Below are positions 58,835-64,000 of a stretch of 64,000 nucleotides of DNA, in pieces. Origin of the DNA: Porites lobata (lineage: Eukaryota > Cnidaria > Anthozoa > Scleractinia > Poritidae). The notes beneath the pieces are model-generated. The model ran no database searches. It saw only the letters and a list, made by a program, of their open reading frames with translations, and was not told the origin of the DNA. The stretch is taken from the NCBI GenBank assembly GCA_942486035.1, contig CALNXK010000046.1:1313501-1377500 (forward strand). The letters run 5' to 3'. Numbering within the stretch: the stretch's first letter is position 1; every line of letters begins with the position of its first letter. Made by a program: the position numbers and the translations under genes.

Positions 58835-59640
58835 TCTTTCTTGGATTTGAACTTTTCTTTTCTTTTCTTTCCTAGCTAGTCTAAGGGACTGGGGACAAAT
58901 ATTATTCAGTATATCTGTGAATTGTTCTGGTGCTAAATTACACCTTCACTATCATTAGTAAAGGTGGTTGTTTCAAATTGAGATAGACATAAGAGGAAAT
59001 CATCTTGTTTTAGAAGATCTTCATTCCAGAGTTCGAAAGTTGAGAATGATCTGAGAAAACTGTTGGTTCTCTAACTACAAGATTTTCAAACATGTTCATC
59101 AATTCTTGGCTAACAATGAAATAATCAACAGTGCTAATTCCTTTGGGGGAATGAAAAGTTATTTTTCCAAAAGAATCCCCTGTTGTTCTTCCGTTTGAAA
59201 TTCTCAGATCGCATGCTTCACAAATTTCAAGCAAAGAATGGCCATGTTCATTGATGTGGGAGTCACAATTTTTCTTCGTCGTAAGTGTGTAGGGGAGGCA
59301 GGTTTTCATCACCTGGGATATGTGTGCAGGGATCGGTCTCAACGCAAACTCGTGCACAGCCAGTTCTGGCATTTAGGTCACCAGTCAACATGAAAAGGCC
59401 TTCTGAACTAAATTTAGCAATGTCGGTCTGCAGGTCGTCTAAAATTTTTCTTATCATGAAGATTTATACTAGGACTGATAAATAATTCATAACCATGAAG
59501 ACAAAAATCATTGGTTCTTCAGGTTTTGGTTAAAACTATGATATCACAATGGTTTAAGTAGTTAAGAAAATCATTACATGAGATTTTGTCATGTAAAAAG
59601 AAAGTTTGGGCCAATTCGTTTACCTTTCCAATTTGAAATG
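58835..59640 (-). pseudogene. LINE piece 3: endonuclease domain
   Basis: Minus-strand reading from about 59,640 gives a degraded N-terminal part (HGYELFI, a stop-broken stretch). It is followed by LFMLTGDLNARTGC with the catalytic GDLNAR block (59,457-59,263) and, after a frameshift, NCDSHINEHGHSLLEICEAC, RTTGDSFGKITFHSPKGIST, VDYFIVS and VFSDHSQL, the SDH catalytic block (59,372-59,010). A linker continues to about 58,835. This is the exonuclease-endonuclease-phosphatase fold of a non-LTR retrotransposon, in the same orientation as the RT at 53.9-56.0 kb. Confidence 0.85.
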
Positions 59641-62064
59641 GATAGTAAATTAGAGTTTGAAACAGACATAGCCTATTAAGAATGCTTAACCTAAATGTAG
59701 CAAAGCAACTCCTAATAGTAATAGATGAAACATAGGCACGTTAAACGTGCATTAGCTATTTTGAATGCTTCAGTGTAATTTTAATGCTTCAGTGTAACCT
59801 TACCAAGAGTGATGAATCTACCTTTTTCGTCTTAATTTTTGCGCGAAATTGGGTATTGCCGTACATAAATGAAAACGCGAAACGCTCAGCTGCGTCGATC
59901 CTCAAGCTATATATTCACTCTCCTCTTTCTTTCCCCGTTACATTTGGTGCAAGTTAAACAAATTCAGTTGTTAAAGTAAAATACATATCTACTCACCAAA
60001 CGATGATTAAAAGGAAAACTCTAAGGTTTCGTCGGAGTTTCTTAAGCCAAAATGTGACTCTTCGAATTCGAGTAGTTAAGAAATGCCAGGATTTTTATCA
60101 TTGTGGTAGATGGTTGCATCATCACAATTCACGAGGTTTTCACGTGCGATTCTACTCAGTGAAACAGTCTTTAACTCCGACAACTTATTTCTTCATGTTT
60201 TAAAAGCTATTGCTTCTTAAAAGACAAGAGCCTCTTTTAAGGCATTGGTTACAAAACCAAACAGGTCTTCATACGTTCAAGTTACTATTATTATTGTGAA
60301 AAACCAATCTGCAGGAGATGTACAGTAGCACAACTGGCACGTGAAAGTGTTGGACTTTGCCTCCTTCCGTTGTTCTTACGTGAGGGAATTCGAGTTATCA
60401 CACAGTAATCTAGTAAACTGATTATAAAAATAACTCATGCACGCAATTTGCACGTGAAGATGTTGGTCTTAGGCCCTTTTACAATTCGTACGTAAAAAAA
60501 CGCAAATTGTTTACTACAAAATTTTCTCAAACGATTTTAAGAAATCACCTCGGCTTCATTACAACATCTGCCATTAAATCATGTTTCATGCAACGTCAAG
60601 GTTGATAGCCCAACATTTATTACCTTACAAGAAAATTATCAAACTGCCGAAATATATTTCTGCTCATATCATGTTACTCCACTCAGTAAAACAATATATT
60701 ACTGTGTCACCTAGCTTCTTCCAATTTTATTCCCTAACGCTACTGTTTCTACTTAAGTTACGCATCTTAACTAAACAAAATACGTTTCAATAACTATAAT
60801 GCTTAGTATGCAGGAAGGATGTATCATGTTGTTCACTTATTATTCTGTTTTTGTTGTTTTGCCGGAATGAAAAAAGGTCTGTTGAAATTTGTAAGCGAGA
60901 GAATAATATTTTTAAAACTTGTTTACAGGATTAACAATACTCGGTACAGCTTTCAAAAAAATAAGCTGCCTTTCAAACTTGTCAAACCACATTTTATAGG
61001 CCGCATACTTTCGAATTAAAGTCCATATCTAAATATCAATTATTGCTTCGCTGGAAGAGCTTTGAAAATATGCGATCTTTTATACTCTACCTTGAAGCAG
61101 GTGAAACACAACTCACAAATATGTGCGTCAGTACCGTTAGCGATAGCCGAATTCGGTCAGAAATGTCTTGAAGTAGCATCCACACTAAAATATGAACCCT
61201 TAAACAGCTGCATTACTGTACACAGCGTTTGAATCATGAAGATATTTAATACAACGTTTCCAAACACCTGTAGCCGTAATAAAAGACGAAAAAATTGTGA
61301 AGAATTAAGATGGCCGTCTCAAAGTGCCCTTGTTCGACCTTTAGCAATGTCATGTATAAGTAGATGCCAAGATCTCATTGGTTCCTAAGCATCAACTCAT
61401 AGTACCTTCAACCTTATTGGCTCTGGCAACAAACATCCGAACATACAAAGATACAAAGTTACAAAGATATAAAGATACAAAGCCACAAAGATACATACGC
61501 TCACACCACTGACATATGAGCTTTTTTTTTCAAAATAGCTCAAAAACAGAACAAGAAGGACATACATCATCACTTAGGAGTGGCGCGTAAGTTCATATAG
61601 TTCCAAAAGTTCCAAAACAGTGTTAATATCCAAAGATGGTGGGGAAACTGTTTACAATTTTGTCCTGTATTTTAGTAACATAAACCCTTACCCCCTCCAT
61701 TTTTAACAGAAAAATAAAAACTTTTTCACCAAAAAAACAATAGCTATAATGCTTGTGTATCTCCCTAATCTGTCTATATTCAAATTAATCAATTCAGAGA
61801 ATGAAAATAAGCTTTTTAAAAACTACTTCAGGTTTGAAATTTTCACTTCCGCTTTCAATTGATGGCTACTTTGGAAACTGGAAATATCCCGATAACCCAT
61901 AATATTTCGCGATCGCTTCATATCCACATTTGTTAGGCACATGAAGTTATACACTACTGCCACAATCCATGCACATATCCGCCCCACTACAAGTTTAAGA
62001 ACCCCTTTCTAAGCTGCTCTGATCCCCACAATCAGTTACATTATGAACACTGATTATCTCATAC
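59641..62064. other. Gene A intron sequence
   Basis: AT-rich, no coding recognised. It contains a short (ATACAAAG)n-like microsatellite at about 61,440-61,500 (ACAAAGATACAAAGTTACAA and variants). Confidence 0.5.
61440..61500. repeat. Short tandem repeat, ATACAAAG-like unit
   Basis: About seven diverged 8-9 base units (ATACAAAG, TTACAAAG, ATATAAAG, ATACAAAG, CCACAAAG, ATACATAC). Confidence 0.8.
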
Positions 62065-62424
62065 CTGTAACAACAAGATAAGTTTGGCTGTGAATCGTTG
62101 GTCCAAAATGTGATATATAATGGCATTGGTATGTTGCAGAATCCATGAACTGAAGAGATTCTACAACAAAGGTAGCTTGATTTATCTTGTACACTCTTCC
62201 AACGTATGTGGGAGGCATGAATGGGTTCATTTTGATGGAAAAGTCTTTCTCCTCCCAGATGAGTATCGAGTATGAACCAGCGGTGGCGTTAAACCTCTCA
62301 AATTTTAAGTACCAGAACTCTGCTGCCCTGTCATCTACAACATAGTTCCATTCAAAGGATGCATTCCCGCCTTTTAGGAAGTAAATGTTTTTCCCTGGTT
62401 CTTTTGAAAAATAAAATGCTCCTT
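62065..62424 (-). CDS. Gene A exon: V-like Ig domain lacking the first cysteine
   Basis: A 360-base phase 1-1 exon, the most upstream in this window. The acceptor TTATAATTTCTTTGCAG ends at 62,425 and the donor is ACAG followed by GTATGAG at 62,064. The 120 residues are a long, V-type Ig domain: NIYFLKGGNASFEWNYVVDD (strands A-B), AEFWYLKFERF (C-C'), SYSILIWEEKDFSIKMNPFM, YVGRVYKINQATFVVESLQF (D-E), MDSATYQCHYI with the D.A.Y.C motif of strand F, and TIHSQTYLVV (G). The strand B position that normally holds Cys reads FEW, so the canonical disulfide cannot form. NAS and NAT are potential glycosylation sites. No signal peptide exon is seen between here and 64,000, so the 5' end lies outside the window. 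Confidence 0.85.
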
Positions 62425-62504
62425 CTGCAAAGAAATTATAATTACCATGAGCCAGTATCAAACAACAAATGATTCACTGCTGACGCACAGCTCTTGTATC
62501 AGGA

Positions 62505-62760
62505 GCACGGTCAAAAGCATGGCAAGCACGGTCAAAAGCCTGGCCAGGCCAAGCTTGCCAAGGTCTTGGCCGGGCTTGCCAGGAAAGCGTGGCCTGGAAA
62601 AGCCTGGTAAGCCCGGTCAACGCCAGGATTTTGAGTAAGGGTAAGCCTGGCCATAGAAGTGTGGCTTTTCCAGCCACATTAAAAAATAGGCCAGCATTTC
62701 ATGTCTTTCTCGGCCAGAAAACCAGAAGCCGGAAAAGCCAAGATTTCGTGGCCATGTTCT
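62505..62760. repeat. GC-rich GGTCAAAAGC / GCCTGGCCA low-complexity repeat
   Basis: Repeated CACGGTCAAAAGC, AGCCTGGCCA, GGCCTGGAAAAGCCTGGTAA and GGCCAGAAAACCAGAAGCCG words, about 80 bases upstream of the Ig exon acceptor in the transcribed sense. Frames on both strands (62,447-62,677) come from this low complexity. Confidence 0.7.
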
Positions 62761-63654
62761 ACAAGTGACAGCAATAAGAACTAGAAACAATTTTTTTACG
62801 ATTTTTCTACCTATTTATTATTATGAGAATTAGAAATGTATTTTTTTACAGGATCAATACCAAAAACGTTCTTTAGGTAAATAGAAAATACAGAGTTTTA
62901 AGAAATTAGTGCAAGAAAGCGAAAGACATAGATCATAAGGCTACAACAAGTGCACTACTCTCTTTTCACAAAGTTTGGCACTCTAGCAAAACACAAATCT
63001 TGCTTGTTTCCACTCAAATAAAAAACTTTTTCTTCAATAGCAGCAACATTGAATTATGTATATATAGATGTATGAAGTAATATAAAGTTAATTTTCAATA
63101 TTTGATGACAAAGCGATTCTGCCAAACTTATATAAAAACCATACCGAAATATCAACGAAATATTCAACCGCATGGGGTAATTTATTTAACTGCGAGGATC
63201 ATTTCTACTTTCATATTTATATCCATATTTCCAAAACAATTGTCATTTCATGTAAGCTCAATTATTTTCCTTCATGTTACTGTTACTGTTCATAAAAAAA
63301 TGATTTAACTTCATTAGTTAAGTAATTTTCATAGTCAGGCAGGTGACAGGAAAAAAGTAGCTGTACAGTTCTGCACAAATTTGAAAATTTCAAAATCTGA
63401 AAAGCTAAAAAAGAAAAGAAAAGTTACAATTAGCTGGAAAGCGGTTTCGGGATTAAGTTTTAATACCATGAGGGCAGCTCATGTAAGTATGCTTTTCTTA
63501 ATATTATTTACCCACAATTCACTTTCTCACTACAGAACCTAAAAAATCAAACATTTCACAAACTATTTGACAAAAACTAAGCTTACATAAAACATAAATA
63601 TAATCACTTAAGCTTACCTTAATTTGCATGATCCAAATAAGAAAATTGGCCTCA
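62761..63654. other. Intron or 5' region of Gene A
   Basis: AT-rich, no structure recognised. Confidence 0.45.
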
Positions 63655-64000
63655 TTTAAAGGGGAACTCCGGGGAAAAAATGACCTTTTTGTTAATGATT
63701 GGCCTACATTTGTTGTTTCAATTTTTGATTACTAAGTTAAGTGATTGTTCGTAAGAAGGAAGATATTTCAACCGAAAGCGGAGTCAAAAATGCAAATAGC
63801 ATTCCGCCATCTTGAAAATTGTTCGACTGCTCAGAAATGGGTCAGCGTTTTAATTTATGACGTCAGAACGTCAAGCGTACATCCGATATTTACGCGGCTT
63901 CCAGTTGTGTACAGCATTTTGCATCGTCTGCTTTGGGAGTTTTTCTTACCTTTCTCACTCTTATAATATCAAATTCTGGGTCAGAATCCGAGTTCTCCGA
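63655..64000. repeat. Start of an AAAGGGGAACTCCGGGG repeat, cut by the window edge
   Basis: TTTAAAGGGGAACTCCGGGG at 63,655 looks like a transposon terminus. The remaining 330 bases contain one 73-codon frame without a domain. The partner end would lie beyond the window. Confidence 0.35.

Noticed and set aside
1..64000. CRISPR array, operon or prophage-like system
   Set aside because: No regularly spaced identical repeats, no ribosome-binding-site-led gene strings; spliced genes and retrotransposons show animal DNA.

Overview
This window looks like nuclear DNA of an animal, most likely an anthozoan cnidarian such as a stony coral or sea anemone. The signs are AT-rich sequence, long introns, GT-AG introns with symmetrical phase-1 modular exons, and non-LTR, Penelope-like and small DNA transposon families of cnidarian type. 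Species cannot be fixed from sequence alone. There is no operon, tRNA, rRNA or CRISPR array, and nearly all recognisable host coding sequence is on the minus strand.

Two host genes can be supported. Gene A fills most of the window, reading right to left. Exons at 62,424-62,065 (V-like Ig), 45,873-45,586 (Ig), 37,216-36,959 (Ig), 30,758-30,501 (fibronectin III-like) and 15,513-15,416 (membrane segment and stop) all join in phase 1, with a poly(A) signal at 15,354-15,359. It encodes an Ig-superfamily surface protein. Its 5' end (signal peptide, perhaps more Ig domains) lies beyond 64,000, and its cytoplasmic tail is only a few residues. Gene B lies just downstream on the same strand, with exons at 10,805-10,298 and 7,016-6,730. 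It encodes a protein of about 264 residues: signal peptide, six-arginine run, two thrombospondin type 1 repeats, an EGF-like module, a membrane segment and a tail of about 60 residues. Both genes encode putative single-pass surface proteins; nothing here shows that they act together.

Most of the remaining sequence is introns packed with transposon debris. 0-6.5 kb: foldbacks, MITEs and a 1.7 kb inverted-repeat element. 7.5-8.3 kb: LINE 3' end. 11.8-14.7 kb: an element with TA target duplication holding a TTAA-flanked element, then a LINE reverse transcriptase remnant. 15.6-25.3 kb: MITEs, a foldback and a 4.7 kb long-inverted-repeat element. 25.7-28 kb: LINE pieces and half a MITE. 31-35.3 kb: a Penelope-like element split by two insertions, each containing a further nested element. 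38.5-40.7 kb: an inverted-repeat element with tandem repeats and a LINE end. 41-47.6 kb: TTAA elements and a MITE with a 9-bp target duplication. 48.3-59.6 kb: one LINE apparently cut into pieces by a 5.06 kb long-inverted-repeat element, a 697-bp MITE and an unexplained 2.8 kb stretch.

The most informative material is the nested insertions with readable target-site duplications, the two long-inverted-repeat elements (one with coding-like passages in its core), and the phase-compatible surface-protein exons. No bacterial-style or clearly unprecedented system was found.
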